DNA of 64,000 bases, taken from Histoplasma ohiense. Its lineage: Eukaryota; Ascomycota; Eurotiomycetes; Onygenales; Ajellomycetaceae. Made by a program: the position numbers and the translations under genes. The stretch spans positions 2,781,501 through 2,845,500 of the forward strand of contig JAEVHH010000002.1 of the NCBI GenBank assembly GCA_017607445.1, read 5' to 3'. The notes under the pieces were generated by a model that was not told the origin of the DNA, searched no databases, and saw only the letters and a program-made list of their open reading frames with translations. Positions 1 to 12,443 of this stretch are shown one piece after another. Every line of letters starts with the position of its first letter. Within the stretch, counting starts at the first letter, position 1.

Positions 1-1854
1 CATTGCTCAAAGTCTCCAAGGCTCCAGGGTTTAAAAGAAATAAATTCGGCACCATGGTTTCTGAAAATGTTCCCCGTCCATGCTGTCATTTTTAAGCAAG
101 AATAATGAATTTTTCGATATTGAACCTGGAAATGTATTGGTCCAACCAATTGTTTTCTCACCTTTGCTGGATGAACAGGTTCTTGGTTTCGAGGCCAACT
201 TCGTCCCTGTTCTCCCGCCATACCGAGGTAATGAGCTCTGATCACCCAAACCCGGTTTGGAAGTGGGGATGGGAAAGATTGCTAATTGTCCTAAGCAACC
301 ATCATTGATAAGAAAAAAACATAAAACAGTAATACGAAGCTGGGACAAAATTCGGGCGGAGCAACATGGATGTCAGTTTAAAGTTAGCCTTAAATTACCA
401 TTGCTGCTGAACATAGTAATAGCGCGGTAAAGTATACACCACGTATTGCATGACCGCGCTAGTTTAGCATGAAAAAGCTTTGTGATCGTGCATCGTTAGT
501 TGAAGTACGGCTGCCATTCAAGATCGTGACCGTCCTCAACTTCAAACTTTATGTATCCAACGATCTGCAAAACTTTATATTTTTCTAACCTGCGGCTGGT
601 TGAATGGCTGTTTGCGTTGGACTTTATAACACGGTGAATTCGTATGCTCGAGAATTCTGAAGCTGGGGGTGCTGACTGGGAACCTCGGAGCTCCCATGGA
701 TCCCAAATTTCCGATTTAACGAGCAACAATTTTCGAAGAATAATAATTTAGCCTCCAGCTGATACACCGTATGCATACATGCCATGACTGAATGAGTTAT
801 CTCCGATAGTATGACATATAACCACATGATGACACAAAACAGACAGTGCACATGGGCTTTTGAAGTTTGATCTGAGCTGTTTGAATCATTTTCCCAGAAT
901 ACTATGTTTCCATGCCTGTATTGCCGACTAGCGAACAAACAAAAGACACACCGTGGAGCAATATTGTTTCACCCTTAAATGTGTTTCTTCTCCTGTATCA
1001 CAGTCTCGTGTTACCATGAATTGATCCGATTATGGTTGACATGCTCTCTGTATCGTGTAAAATTTGGCAAATTCAGTTGCCCCTTTTATTAGAATTTCAA
1101 AAACGGCTAATCTAAGCAGGAAACGTCAAAATTGAAAAGAGTGGATTGGACGAATTAATTAAGGTAAATACCGTCCAGTGCGGAGTTTCGAAGGAAAATG
1201 ATTCAAAGAAGCCTGTATGATAGTCCACAAAAGGAAGGCATATCATTTTAAGTTGTGTAATTTTCCCTTCTAAGTTGGCCTCAACTTGCTGAGGCAGCAC
1301 AACCAATTGAACTGGTGCCAATACAGAAAGCAATGTGGGTAGCAGTAATGAATATGATACCCAGGTAGTAGTCAACCGAGTCACCTCTTCCATTGCCTAT
1401 TGAGCCTCACACCCACCCGTAGTGGCCCAGCGGGCGCTGATAATTGAAACAAGATAACGGTGTCACATAGTATTGTCTTTACAGAAGACCACAATGTCCT
1501 CACGATGGATATACGAATTAAACTTTCTAACAGCTGTTCTTGAATGAATAAATAAATAAAAAAATAAAAAAAAAATAAGCATAAATTTTGATTCATAGCA
1601 CTCCTAGTATGTTCTGCTTCACTTCCTCACACGAGGAGAGCTGGGATAATCTCTTCTCTTCTTCTCTTTTTCTCTTTATTATAGAAAAACCACTTTTCCG
1701 TGGAAAATGCACTGTAATGTGACCTCATGTGATATGACGTGCACCACATCAAATCCATAGATGGATGGGATTGAACAGCCAGCTCTGTGATCTGTACAAC
1801 TCTGATATTAATATCATCGCTAGCTATCATCACTAGCTATCATTGCTAGATATC
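1..1854. other. intergenic, no gene seen
   Basis: No open frame here has a recognisable domain, a good splice pattern or strong coding character. The short open frames on both strands overlap each other and look like chance. An A-rich patch lies near 1545-1577. It may contain distal regulatory sequence, but nothing specific can be read. Confidence 0.6.
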
Positions 1855-2450
1855 ATTCATTCAAGCAGGTGAGCAGATAAATAGACAGATAGACAGTCAG
1901 ATAGTCATCTAATAAGTCAGTATTACCAGATAGATGAGCAGCTAGATGATGATGTTTATTCTTATAGAGATTGATTGAATATTGAGCAGTCATATTGATT
2001 GAAAGATAGAGGTAGATAGATAGATAGACAGATGGCTAGCATTCTCTTTCATCAATAATCAATTCAATATCAAACAGATAAGAATAAAAGCTATCAGTTA
2101 ATTATAAATTAGTATTTAAGAAAGTTAAATCTTCACTATAGATTTGTATATTCAATTATTTCAGTCATTAAAATAAAACAACTTTTGATTCTTTAAAAGT
2201 ATTATATAATTTTTAAAGACTTCATTTTACTCTGTCTAATTATTAATAAGCTGTCTGATATTTAATTATATCTTATTTAGAGCTTCTATATTAACTCTAT
2301 AATACTACTACAGTATTATTTATTATTTTTATCTATATAATTATTCTCTATTAACAGCTGTAGCCTGTAGATTATATGAAATTCATCTATACAAGTTATA
2401 CAGCTGTTCATATATCTCATTACATTCATCCAAGGGATTAAACAGCGCAT
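1855..2450. repeat. AT-rich island with degenerate GATA-type repeats
   Basis: About 600 bases are markedly richer in A and T than the surroundings. They carry degenerate tetranucleotide runs of the AGAT/AGAC type (around 1880-1935 and 2005-2035) and many TpA steps. The island stops abruptly at about 2450, where a GC-richer stretch with repeated GCGAG/GCAAGCGAG words begins. No coding frame survives. It resembles a decayed, possibly RIP-mutated repeat, but no terminal repeats could be matched, so the nature is inferred. Confidence 0.45.
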
Positions 2451-4563
2451 TTTCAAGCTGGATAAGCGAGCGCAAGCGAGTGATTGGGGCTCGTCATACA
2501 TTATGCACATGTGGTTACTTTTTTCGCTTCTTTTCCCGAGTGAGTACGGAGTACCATGCTTGGGCTCTCGGGTAGCCAATACAGAGTTCGCCAGATATTT
2601 CTGAGATTTTCGTTAGTCTTACCATCATAAACAAAATAGCTAAGTTATTTGGTAGTAAATTCCATAGCAACAATGTATGTACTGTACATGCGTCTGCTGT
2701 CAAAGAATCACCAGTTGGCCCTAAAAGCCGTAGATTTAAGCTTTCCCTGCTTAAATTGTGGACTAAACCATAAATCGAAGGAGCATGCGTACCTGGAAAC
2801 TACTGGTCAGTGCTCCTTTCTGGACTCTCGGTTGCAGGACATGGCTTAGCTTATTTCCTTATTCACAAAATTTGAATTTTTTGGTGTTTTCCACCGCCAA
2901 GCCTGTTCGATGTCGAAATTCATGAATCATGAGAATAGAAGGAGTGGAGCACAGTCAATTTATCTGTCCACAATTAAGCATTAAGTGACTTTTAACTCCG
3001 CCACATTACACGAGGCGTGCTTGGCAATGCTTGGCCTTGCAAGCACCAAAGCAATCAAAAAAATGATCTCAGATTGCAGGCCCTCATTGAGTCCCACACT
3101 ATACAAGGAATGATATCTGACACGCTTGACCTACCCGATTTGGGGATATAAATGCAGGAATTAAAACGGCTTGATATGGTAAATATCACTGGTATAAGCA
3201 TGAGCCGTATTTCGTACACAAGAGTGCAGCAAACATGTCGAGTTACAGATATATACAGTGGTTGTCTTTCAAAGTCTGTGGAAGAGTTTGTAAGGACATG
3301 AAAACGTATCTCCTGCAGTACCACACATATCATTATAACATAAATGGGCTGGTGTACATAATAGTCCTACACAGAAATATGGTGATGGAAGAATTTTTGT
3401 TGAAGGTGCGGCATATATTTCCTCCAGTGCTGAAGTATAGCAAACAGAAGAATCTCCCCCTTCTTTTTTCTTTATTTATTTATTAATTTATTAATTTATT
3501 TTTTTGAAAAAAAAAAAGTGCAACATTTTCACCAACACGGTCGGTGTCTCGGTATCGATATCGTATTGTATTATATATACGAAATACGGTACTGTCAGCA
3601 CCGTATCCAATCAGCGAGGCTCTTTCTCACGTGTTACGCCTTTCGTGGGCCTTATCCAATCTATCTTTCTTCTGCATCTTCCTTTTCACAACCACACTCC
3701 TTTTGCCAGGTAACGCTCACGGTGCCTGGGTCTGCAGAACTTCAGCAACGCTCGATACCTGCTATTCTTGTTTCAAAATACCAGGAAAGAGCTGTTTCTC
3801 CCCGGCACTCATTTCCTTCACATACGGATGTGACATAACCCCCCCTCTTGCCCACCTTTCAGCCAGTGAACGCAGTTTTAAAGCACAGGACGTTCTGCAA
3901 TAACAGTCGTCCAAGTCCTGCGAAGTTATTCTATGACTATCTGGGCCTGCCGACTTTTTTTCTCGTTGATTTGAAAATTGTATCACTTTTATTGCGCACC
4001 CCTCCATCCTCTTGCTAAAGACTAGCTTTGAAATCTCTAGGTATGTTGACAATCTCATTTATTCCGTTATTGTATGACCAGGAGATTCTATTTTTCGTCA
4101 TTCGCTCCTGGATTTCGTTTATTTTCCTTTTCAAGGTTATCAACCCAACCCCAATTTCGACGGAGAGTTCCCAGCGCCTAGCTTGCATTTGTTTCCGTAG
4201 TTATTTTTCCTACCTAGGGATCCCTCGTCATAGCCGTTTATTTGCGGAATCCTAGTTAGATGACTATTTTTACTTATATTCTAACTTTTCTTTACTTCTT
4301 TCCGAACTATAGGCTCCGGTTTTGTTTAGGTTTAATCAGCCTTTCCAATTCGCCTAAAGCTGATACATAATCTGCTAACCTCCTGTCATGAATCGTTAGT
4401 GCTCAAAGATTGCACTACGAGTTTAGAGACAGAAAGAGTTTCCGGACTCCTTGGATTTTTTTTCTGCCTCCCTCACGTTCGAATACACTATATTCATAAC
4501 GAACCTCAGATTCAGGGCGTGACGTTTGTACTAGCCGGTTTTCTTCCCTGTTGAGGCGAGGGG
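2451..4563. other. intergenic and probable long leader of the Pac2-type gene
   Basis: No gene is supported. From about 3460 to 4560 the plus strand is pyrimidine-rich, with several short upstream open frames that overlap in different phases (3504-3903, 4028-4255). This fits a long promoter and 5' untranslated leader for the regulator starting at 4564. The transcript start cannot be placed from sequence alone. Confidence 0.45.
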
Positions 4564-5928
4564 ATGGAGACGTATAACGGACACGTCCGCACACCCGCGG
4601 ATGCTATCATCCTATTCGAAGCCTGTCGCATTGGGCTTTTACCCCGAGTCCAGAGAAGATTATCGGAGAAAGAAAGGCAGTCTGTCAAATCTGGCTCCGT
4701 TTTTGTGTGGGATGAGCGAGAAGCAGGAATGAGAAGATGGACAGATGGTAAATCATGGAGCGCGAGCAGGGTATCGGGAAGCTTCTTGACCTATAGAGAA
4801 ATGGAAGGAAAAAGGGGTGGCAGCCATGGTGCGCAAGCGTCGAGGGCAGGGAAAACTCCTGACAGCAATAGAGGGAGCGATGAAGATCCCGGAGAGGGTG
4901 GAGAGGAAGGTCCAGATGGGTATCGTTACAAGCCGGATGGATTAATGAAGCAATCTTTCAGTATAACGACATCTACGGGACAACACCTCCATCTAATCAG
5001 CTATTATGCCCGATCTCATCCAACCGCTCCTGGCTTGAACCAGCCGTCCACTGATCCAGCTCTGCGACATATCCGCCCGCAAAAAGGGTTATATCCTGAG
5101 TCCAGTGTCAATGATCAACAAAACCTTCCCGTCGTGACCCGTGGCCCTATGCCCGCACCCGGGTTTTCAATATCTCCCCACTCACTTCCCTATGCACGTT
5201 CCGGTCCTACACACCCTCAAACATTTGTTCCCGCCCCGTACAGCTGGCCTCCACCTCCTATTACAAATGCACCACATGCTGCCGTCTTGCCCTATGCTGC
5301 TTATTTGCCTCCTCTCGGGGCCCCCAATGGGCATTCCTCCCTTCCATACGGCCAGCACCCGCACCACCCCCAACTGCCCGCCCCGTACGAAAGATCTGTA
5401 CATCCAGCCGATTCTACACTTCTCCCTCCAATACATTCTCAACCGGGCACTGTTAGTGGACAAGCTGTCCCCTTCTATAGCCCCACTCGATCTCCGAGGA
5501 CGCAACCACCAACCATTTTGGGAGCTCCCAGAATGGGTTCTCCTGGCCACCCTAACCACGTCCAGGCGAATGGAACTCAACCTAATCATGCGCCCAGTCC
5601 CCCTCCATTGAAGAGCATCCCACTTCATGGCAATGACAGCCAAGAGAATACTAATAGCGCCATATTATCTTCGTCTGCTACAAAGGTTCCAAGCATCAAC
5701 GCGCTTATGAACGGTCCGCTTCCCCCATCGACACTTGCTCCGTCGGGGGCCTTGTCCAATATTCTCGACGGATCACGACCCCAGGCTAAAGAAAATGGAA
5801 GAGACAAGAGAAGTCCAAAACCCCACAGGGGCCCGAGTGATGGACCGAAAGATATCCCCAGTGAAAAAATCGGATTTGGGGAAGACATGAGAGCATTGCG
5901 ACAACTTGATAAAGTTTTTACAGCCTGA
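4564..5928 (+). CDS. pac2: Gti1/Pac2 family (WOPR) transcriptional regulator, Pac2-type
   Basis: A single-exon gene of 454 residues. The N-terminus starts at the methionine expected for Pac2-type proteins and carries the first half of the WOPR DNA-binding domain at residues 1-86. Visible hallmarks are GHVRTPADAIILFEACRIG, the SGSVFVWDE block and RRWTDGKSWSASRVSGSFL. The second half lies at about 118-149 (GYRYKPDGLMKQSFS, then HLHLISYYAR). The rest is a disordered tail rich in Pro, Ser, His and Gln. The wording is that of the Pac2 branch rather than the Wor1/Ryp1/Sge1 branch, whose first block and CxxG spacing differ. Family members are nuclear regulators of morphology, mating or nutrient response (S. 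pombe Pac2, Gti1). A very long non-coding leader precedes it, as is common for developmental regulators. The precise role in this organism is inference. Confidence 0.93.
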   Translation: METYNGHVRTPADAIILFEACRIGLLPRVQRRLSEKERQSVKSGSVFVWDEREAGMRRWTDGKSWSASRVSGSFLTYREMEGKRGGSHGAQASRAGKTPDSNRGSDEDPGEGGEEGPDGYRYKPDGLMKQSFSITTSTGQHLHLISYYARSHPTAPGLNQPSTDPALRHIRPQKGLYPESSVNDQQNLPVVTRGPMPAPGFSISPHSLPYARSGPTHPQTFVPAPYSWPPPPITNAPHAAVLPYAAYLPPLGAPNGHSSLPYGQHPHHPQLPAPYERSVHPADSTLLPPIHSQPGTVSGQAVPFYSPTRSPRTQPPTILGAPRMGSPGHPNHVQANGTQPNHAPSPPPLKSIPLHGNDSQENTNSAILSSSATKVPSINALMNGPLPPSTLAPSGALSNILDGSRPQAKENGRDKRSPKPHRGPSDGPKDIPSEKIGFGEDMRALRQLDKVFTA

Positions 5929-8073
5929 TTTGTTTACAAATGATCGTAATTGAGATATTTGTTACAAGGATGTACAAATTATTTTGCTTTTTATTAACGT
6001 TTAGGCGCACGTTTTCAGACTGGCTTTCTCGAAAATTGCGTTTCTAATTGTTTTTCTCTGGTGGGGGTTTGTTACAGGTTTGCGCAGGCGTTTTTTTTTT
6101 TTTTTTTTTTTTTTTTGCGGACTGGTCGTGTTCAAACATTATTATGTCAAACGGTAGTTTTGAAAATTACCTCTGCGTTGCATTTATAATTCGGATGGGA
6201 TGCTACTTTTTCATGGGAAAAGGACTCAAATCGGGGCAAGGCAGGGTGTCATTCTATCATTATTATTTCATCATTATCATCACTATCAATATCATTGTCA
6301 TCATTGTCATCGTTATTGTTATTATGACCATTTTCTCGGACCTCGCTTTACCTCTCAAACACTGGAAGGGGAGTCTTTGAAACTAGCTTCGCCCTTCGCG
6401 GCCTTTCTCCTTAGTGAGCCCCAGTGATTAGTATTTTATATGTTTATTTTATATATTTAAAGAAAATTTTCTTTCAGATGTCAAATTATTCCTAATGTGT
6501 CCAATCTATGGTGGGAGCTTGATTTCGCCACCGTTGAACTGTAACCCGTCGATTAAATCGGGTAATACTAACGACGCAAGCGGCGCCTGTTGCTTGAGGG
6601 GAAAAAGTAACTCATGCATCCTTGTTAACTTATTATGCATGTTGGTTGGGAAATAGCTTTACTACGCGGTATGGTATGAATAAAGCCTTGTCTCACCCCT
6701 ACAAGATACCTTACGAGCATTGGTCCAGGATTTGGTAAATAGACATCAAACATACTATATTTACGCAGTACCTTTTGTCCCATTCATTATCGGCCCAGTG
6801 GTGTGTGGTGTCTTGGTCGATGTTGGCCTTTCAGGGATAAGAAACCCTCAGTAAGCATCATGTAAGCCTCCACAGTGAGACCAAGACCAGGTAAGATTGA
6901 TTGAACACGAACTACCTCTTCGGGTCTCGACAGATCCTGAAGGATCCAAGAGAGCCAAGCCGAGGATTCTCAGCTGGTAAAAAAGGTTTCCGCTAGCGAC
7001 CCCAAAAAAAAGACAAGCTCCAGGATAAGGTGAGCTAAATACAAAAAGTTCGGGGAGGAGAAATGACCCTTGTCAGAGATGTCTGCATGGGTTTTTTGGT
7101 TTGGTGAAGCTCACTTGTTTACCCCTGTCTGCAATGAAGAGTAAGTCTGCGAATTTTCGTACTTCTGGCGAATGGGCGTTAGAGGGTCAGTTCTTGGTTG
7201 CAAATCTTCTCTCCGGTCCCCGGTGCCTAAGTTCCACGAACGAACTCCACGAAACGACGAGGCCGGAACGATCATGGGAACTTTCCTGGAACGTCTTTCA
7301 AATACAGGGAGTAAATGAATTCGTTGATAGTCACGAATCAGCCGTCAATATTAATTCTTTCCCCTGAGAGGAATGGATAAAACGAATATGGTTCGATTTT
7401 ATTACATGATAGGATAGCAAAATTATTCTAACTCGAGCTGTGATTATTACCTGATTTAGTTACCACTAATTTATATAGATATCTAACTTCTCACTTAAAA
7501 CTTTCCTGTCAAATAAGGTGGACCTACCCAACCTGGACATTCCAGAAATGAACAGACCTTATCTATAGTTACTCCAGGGCTTTCTGTGGTTCTTCTCATA
7601 TTCACCCAACGACGAAAGACCAAGAAAATTAGAAGATAGATTGCGGAAAAAGCTACAAATATAGAAACAGTAAGACGCAATCAAGAGCCGCACCACAGTT
7701 CGGGCAGTTATCTATCCCAAGTTCCTTCAGAATTCAAAATCAGTGTGCTCGTGAATCGTAACACAGGTTGGAGGCGATCCAACCTAGCAGGGAAATAATG
7801 TGCTGCGTATGCATATATGTATGATTGGTAGTCGTTTCTGGTTCGCGTGCGTTTCCATTCACGTGTGTCATGATCGACAGCCGTGGTCCTTCGAAACCAA
7901 GCTCCTTTCCTTAAAACCCAGCGCCTGAATTTCGCCAAACTATAGTAATGAATAATATATAACAATGATATGCACAGAGACTCCAAAAAGAAATTCCAAA
8001 AAAAAAAAATCTTGAGCAAAAGAGGAATTGAGGTGGGAACATGATCGTGTAAGTGATGAACCAAAAATGCTGT
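5929..8073. other. intergenic with poly-T and ATC-type microsatellite
   Basis: Downstream of the Pac2-type gene there is a run of 26 T (6091-6116). At 6243-6330 there is a degenerate ATC/ATT trinucleotide tract. No domain-bearing reading frame is visible. Short open frames at 7101-7367 and 7708-8064 have no recognisable content and are probably chance. Confidence 0.55.
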
Positions 8074-9737
8074 TCAGATATCCAACATACTCCTCACTTT
8101 TTGTGGTTGTTGAGTTTGGGTCAAGGTTTCTTCAGATGATAATGTGGCGTGGCTGCTCGATCTGCTGGGAGACCGCATTGTCCGACCCGTCGGATTCAAT
8201 AGAGTTGAAGTGTTAACTTTGGCGACCGGGTCCGCACATGGATCATTTAATATAGCATTGCTTGGGCTCCCCGTATCGTTCGGCCCGCCGCTCTTATCTT
8301 CTGGATTCGCCTTTCCTGCAGAGATCGTTCCCATTTCAATATACCGCTCCAAGTTCCTTTGTGTGGGCCTCCCTCCTCCGATTTCCATAGTCATAGCTTT
8401 CAATCTCGCGTTAGGGTCGTTGCTGGACACATGCTGAAAATCAGAGCGCAATCGGCGCCACCAAGCTGGTTTTCGCATTCCAGGGATACCAAGCTCAGCG
8501 TCTGCAGCATGTCCACGTTCACGACGCTGCTCAATAAGCGCCCTGTCTTCATTAGGATCAATGTAGCCCCATATGTTCAGCACAGTGAGGATGAGCAATG
8601 GGGGAGCATAGCCAAGGCCGTAAAGCCAACCAGCATTGCCATCATATTTAGCTGGGGAAATATCCCAGGAGAATGAAGAGGCAACACCGAATCCAACACG
8701 GAGACCAGTTAGAATAATGCAGATGAAGTATTTCAAGGGCGCAGAGCTTAGATAGAAAGTTATTGAACGAAAAAAAGGCTTTACAGGCTGCTGCTTGTAT
8801 CTGTAGATGCTATGCCCGAGGCTATAACAGATGACAGCTAAGCACACCACTGCAATAATACTCCCCGCTTTGAAGCGGCCGTCTGTCGCGGATGGTTTGG
8901 CGATGCTCATTGTTTGGTCTTGGCTGCGTTGCTTTTGGATCGAGTTCCAGTTCCTAGGAATGACCAGGAAGAAGTTAAGCCAGGCGAAAAAGTAGAAAAT
9001 CAGTGGCAAGTAAAATTCCTGGGTTTCTCTTGTAGAAGATTCCGAGAATGCGAAGGTGTCGCGATCACAAATCTGTCGTTCTTGCCATGAACCCCTTTAC
9101 ATGACGTCAATAGCCGCGATCAAACCCTGGGTGTACACGCAGAAATAGAATGTTTCTGCGCATAGAGATGAAATACGTACCAATGCCTGACTCCTTCCCA
9201 CACTGCAGCCAGCAGCCCGGGCAAAAGTAGATAATAAAACAGACTCTGGAGAGAAAGCGCAATTCCTTGTAAATAACTCCGATCGACGTCAATGCTCATG
9301 AAACAACTTATCATACCGCAGGCTGCAACAAAGAGCATCCAATACCATTGCCACCTCCTTCCAATAGCCCGCCATCTCTTCTCTAGTGGTAAAAACGTTT
9401 TCCCGTGCTTTCGCAGGTTTATCAAGGTAAATACTACGGTGGCTCCAAACATCGAAGCAAACGCAATGCCCACACTTCCCCTTGCCTCGAGGCCATTGAT
9501 CGGAAAATAACAAGATGTGGCGTTAATAAATGTTCCGTTTGATAGCATAGAAGGCTGGTACATGTCGAATGAAAGCCAGCAGTTCGAGCCATTCGAAAGA
9601 GTTCCATTGGAATAGAGGGTATAATTGAAATAATTTAGAGCGGTCAGATTGAAGTGAATATTATTGATCACTGTGTCCGTAGCATTGTCTCCATTTTCAG
9701 GGAACTGCAAAAGCTCCCTTACCTGAAAGAGAGGCAT
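8074..9737 (-). CDS. DUF2434 family seven-TM membrane protein
   Basis: A two-exon model on the minus strand: exon 1 9737-9181, intron 9180-9095 (GTACGT..AAAG), exon 2 9094-8074, giving 525 residues. The splice restores the family block around WGSWQERQICDRD. The first in-frame ATG gives MPLFQVREL. An N-terminal segment of about 85 residues holds seven N-glycosylation sequons (NAT, NLT, NYT, NGT, NGS, NGT, NAT). Seven hydrophobic segments follow, starting at VGIAFASMFGATVVF and ending at PPLLILTVLNIWGYI. A hydrophilic, Ser/Thr-rich tail of about 170 residues closes the protein. The sequence matches the fungal DUF2434 family, whose function is unknown. The layout (glycosylated outside segment, seven TM, cytosolic tail) suggests a plasma-membrane sensor or receptor, but that is inference. 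An extra upstream exon cannot be excluded. Confidence 0.85.
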
Positions 9738-10431
9738 GGATAATGTAACGAACGAGAACCGCAACGGCGTTGCACACGCATCAACAATGCGGCGTTGAAG
9801 AAATGCGCTGAATCGGATCGTCAAGGGTAGGCAATCATCGCTACAAAGGAACGCCGACGTCGATGGGACTTCGAACCTCAGGACACCTAAGCGCAATGGA
9901 ATAGCAATAACAATCCTGGACTGAGTGTTCACGAGTGTTTGGAGACAGGTCGAGCAGGATAGGATTTTTTTCACAGCGGGAACATCGGAACTCAAGCCCC
10001 AACGACGTCAGAGAGGACTTCGGAAATATGTCGTGCCGAGACTCCGGGAATTTGGGTGTACGGGCTTATGAAATCTATGGGTTGAAAAACAATTGGACCT
10101 ACCGAGGAAGAAATAATTAATTATTTTGATATTGACCGATATCTTCAAGCATGCTCAACACCGTTAAGTCATACACCCATCAAAATAGCGTCAAAGTGGT
10201 CTCCCTCAGGGACATTTTTGTTCCGATTTAGATTTACCATTAGGATAAATGCCGGAAGTGTGAAAAACAAAGTTACGCCCCCTGTTCTGAAAAGCAAACA
10301 TTGGATATCATAATACATAGATTCAAGCATCGGAAAACAATACGATTCCATACAGGTGCACATGGGCTCAATTCCGGTCCATGCTCTCCATGCTCCCCTT
10401 GTGTTCTCGCAACGGGTTTGGGTCAAACATT
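9738..10431. other. intergenic between glycoprotein and DUF2434 genes
   Basis: About 0.7 kb between the stop of the upstream minus-strand gene and the ATG of the DUF2434 gene. The DUF2434 frame stays open upstream to about 9995, but it holds no ATG and the wording does not look conserved. The interval is a candidate promoter for the DUF2434 gene. Confidence 0.5.
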
Positions 10432-12443
10432 TCAACGGGAACGAAGCCGTTCTAAACCGGCAGCACAGCTATTGTTATACCAATTCATCTTGATATCGTC
10501 AACAAACAGAATGACAGATTTATCCCGAACGGACGCCGAAAATTGGAGACCACTTATCCCACGGAAACTGTCTCCAAAATCCAGCGGAGAAAGGGTACAG
10601 CCTTTGTAGCCCGGGCATGGTGGGAGGGTGAATTTGCGGATTCCAGCAGCCTCCTCTGTTTTTGTTAGGGTTGAATACCTGACTGCCGATACCGTTACTG
10701 CACAAGTTGTATTGGAAAAGCCGTTGTCGCATCCAAAATTAGCAGAGTAAGCATCAAACCAGAAAGTGTTCAAGCTACTTCGTGGGCCTGCGCCGAATGC
10801 ACCTCCGGCTAGCAATCCCGCGTACGGAGAGCCACGATTATCCTTAGACTTCTCAGGTATGTAGATCCCGATGTGGGGGTTGGAAGTCGGAGGATAGGGC
10901 TCGGTAGGCGGAGGGCCATAAGACCATCCATCGGAGAAGAATAAATGGTTATGTGGGTTGAAAATTGGTGGAAATGGCGCAGTGTCATTGTTACTTGGGG
11001 AATATCTCGGCAAATCGTCGAACTAGAGTCGATGAGCAAATGAGATCAAGACATTTAAGGAATCAAATGTAGAACAAAATGGATATGTATACGTTTACTT
11101 ACATCCATTGTAAATTCACCCGATTCTCCACATTTTGTTGGAGTTGATGAGGGTGAACTTTTCGTTCTCGTGATTTCAATTATAGGTGCTTGGGTTGAAG
11201 GTGTAGGGGAAGACAGAGCGCCACCGTCCCATCGGTTAATCCATGAAACAATCTGGCCGTTAATAGTTGCTGTAACCATGACCCCGACCTGTCTTTTGCT
11301 AATAGATACAATAGGCGGCTTGGAGCAGTTGGGATTTGGATGCCCAGAAACGCACTGAACGCCTGTAGCTTGGGCTGCACCGTTCGCTGGATTTGTAAAA
11401 TTCCACCCGCTAGGGCCATACGGTTTAGAAGGAACAGCAGAGGCGGTGGTTGTATTGGTTATGGTTGGATGTGAAATTCGAGTAGAGAGTCGGGATGTAC
11501 CAGGCGCACCGGCTATGGTGGATAGAGTTGATGGGGCGGGTGGAGTAACTGATGTCTTAGATACTTGGGCGCTCTTACTGTCAGTCATAATGGTAGGCGG
11601 TGGTGGTTTAGCTGGCAAATCATTTGATGACGGGACGTCGACCAAGGTGAAGGGTGAAGTGAAGGTAACCACTTCCGTTGAAACTGAAGTAATTATTGTT
11701 GTAGACTCGGAAACAGGTACTGGGCGAACTGTCACTATGAAAGTTGAGTGTTGCGAAGAGACATCATTGCCGCCAGCATTGGTGACGGTAGATTTTGTTT
11801 CAAATCTCGAAGTGGCAGTCGTGTATGTCACTAATGTTTCTTCAAGAGTCGTCAACTCATCATTTGAGCTAACTGTGGAACGGACAGGCGAAACGAAGAG
11901 AGTAAGCGTGATATACACTGTTTCCGTGATTGTCCTGGTTGAAGGCCGGATCTCGGGAGACGCGCAGGTTTGGGGGGAAATAGTAGTTGTAATGGTTACA
12001 ACTTGGTCATTGGTACTCGTCTCTGTAGACACACAATCTTTGGGGAGAACAGTTGTTGTGACAGTCACAGCTTCTTCATTCGTATCACTCCAGCTAGATA
12101 CACTATCCGTTAGTTGGAGTCCGTACTCCAAAAATCTGACATGTCTAATATATCAAATGGAACAAATCGCACAATTTCAATAACATGCATCATGTTGGAA
12201 AACATTTCGACCCCGTAAAGCAGGGATCATTCCAATTACTCAAAAGCAGGGGCCACTGTGTGTGCTTGGAGATGAATGCAGAGAATGTATAAAAAGTTAA
12301 TGACTTAAAAAGACGTGAATGTAATACGACCGACACGGCATGAAGAACTAGACAGAGCAGGAAACATCAGCATACCTTCGAGGCAAACGAGCCCCAGCAG
12401 CCAGGGCAAAGAAAGCCACTCCAATCACGGCCAGGACGCGCAT
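10432..12443 (-). CDS. secreted Ser/Thr-rich cell-wall-type glycoprotein
   Basis: A three-exon model on the minus strand: 12443-12376, 12144-11103 and 11022-10432, giving 566 residues. Exon 1 is only 68 nt and encodes a classic signal peptide (MRVLAVIGVAFFALAAGA). Its donor GTATGC joins an acceptor TTAG at 12145, and the phases fit. Exon 2 encodes a Thr/Ser/Val-rich stretch with repeated TVTTT-like words, typical of heavily O-glycosylated wall proteins. Exon 3 is a globular-looking C-terminal region with two or more Cys and a conserved-looking end (LFVDDIKMNWYNNSC). No GPI-attachment tail is visible. I do not recognise the family with certainty. C-terminal domains of this sort occur in many Eurotiomycete surface proteins of unknown function. 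Location in the wall or outside the cell is inferred from the signal peptide and composition. Confidence 0.8.

Noticed and set aside
3504..3903. Three overlapping open frames upstream of the Pac2-type gene
   Set aside because: Different phases of the same pyrimidine-rich stretch, no domain; best read as leader sequence.
11446..12183. 245-codon plus-strand open frame rich in Val and Thr
   Set aside because: It is the antisense of the Ser/Thr-rich glycoprotein exon; the minus strand has the signal-peptide exon and good splice sites.
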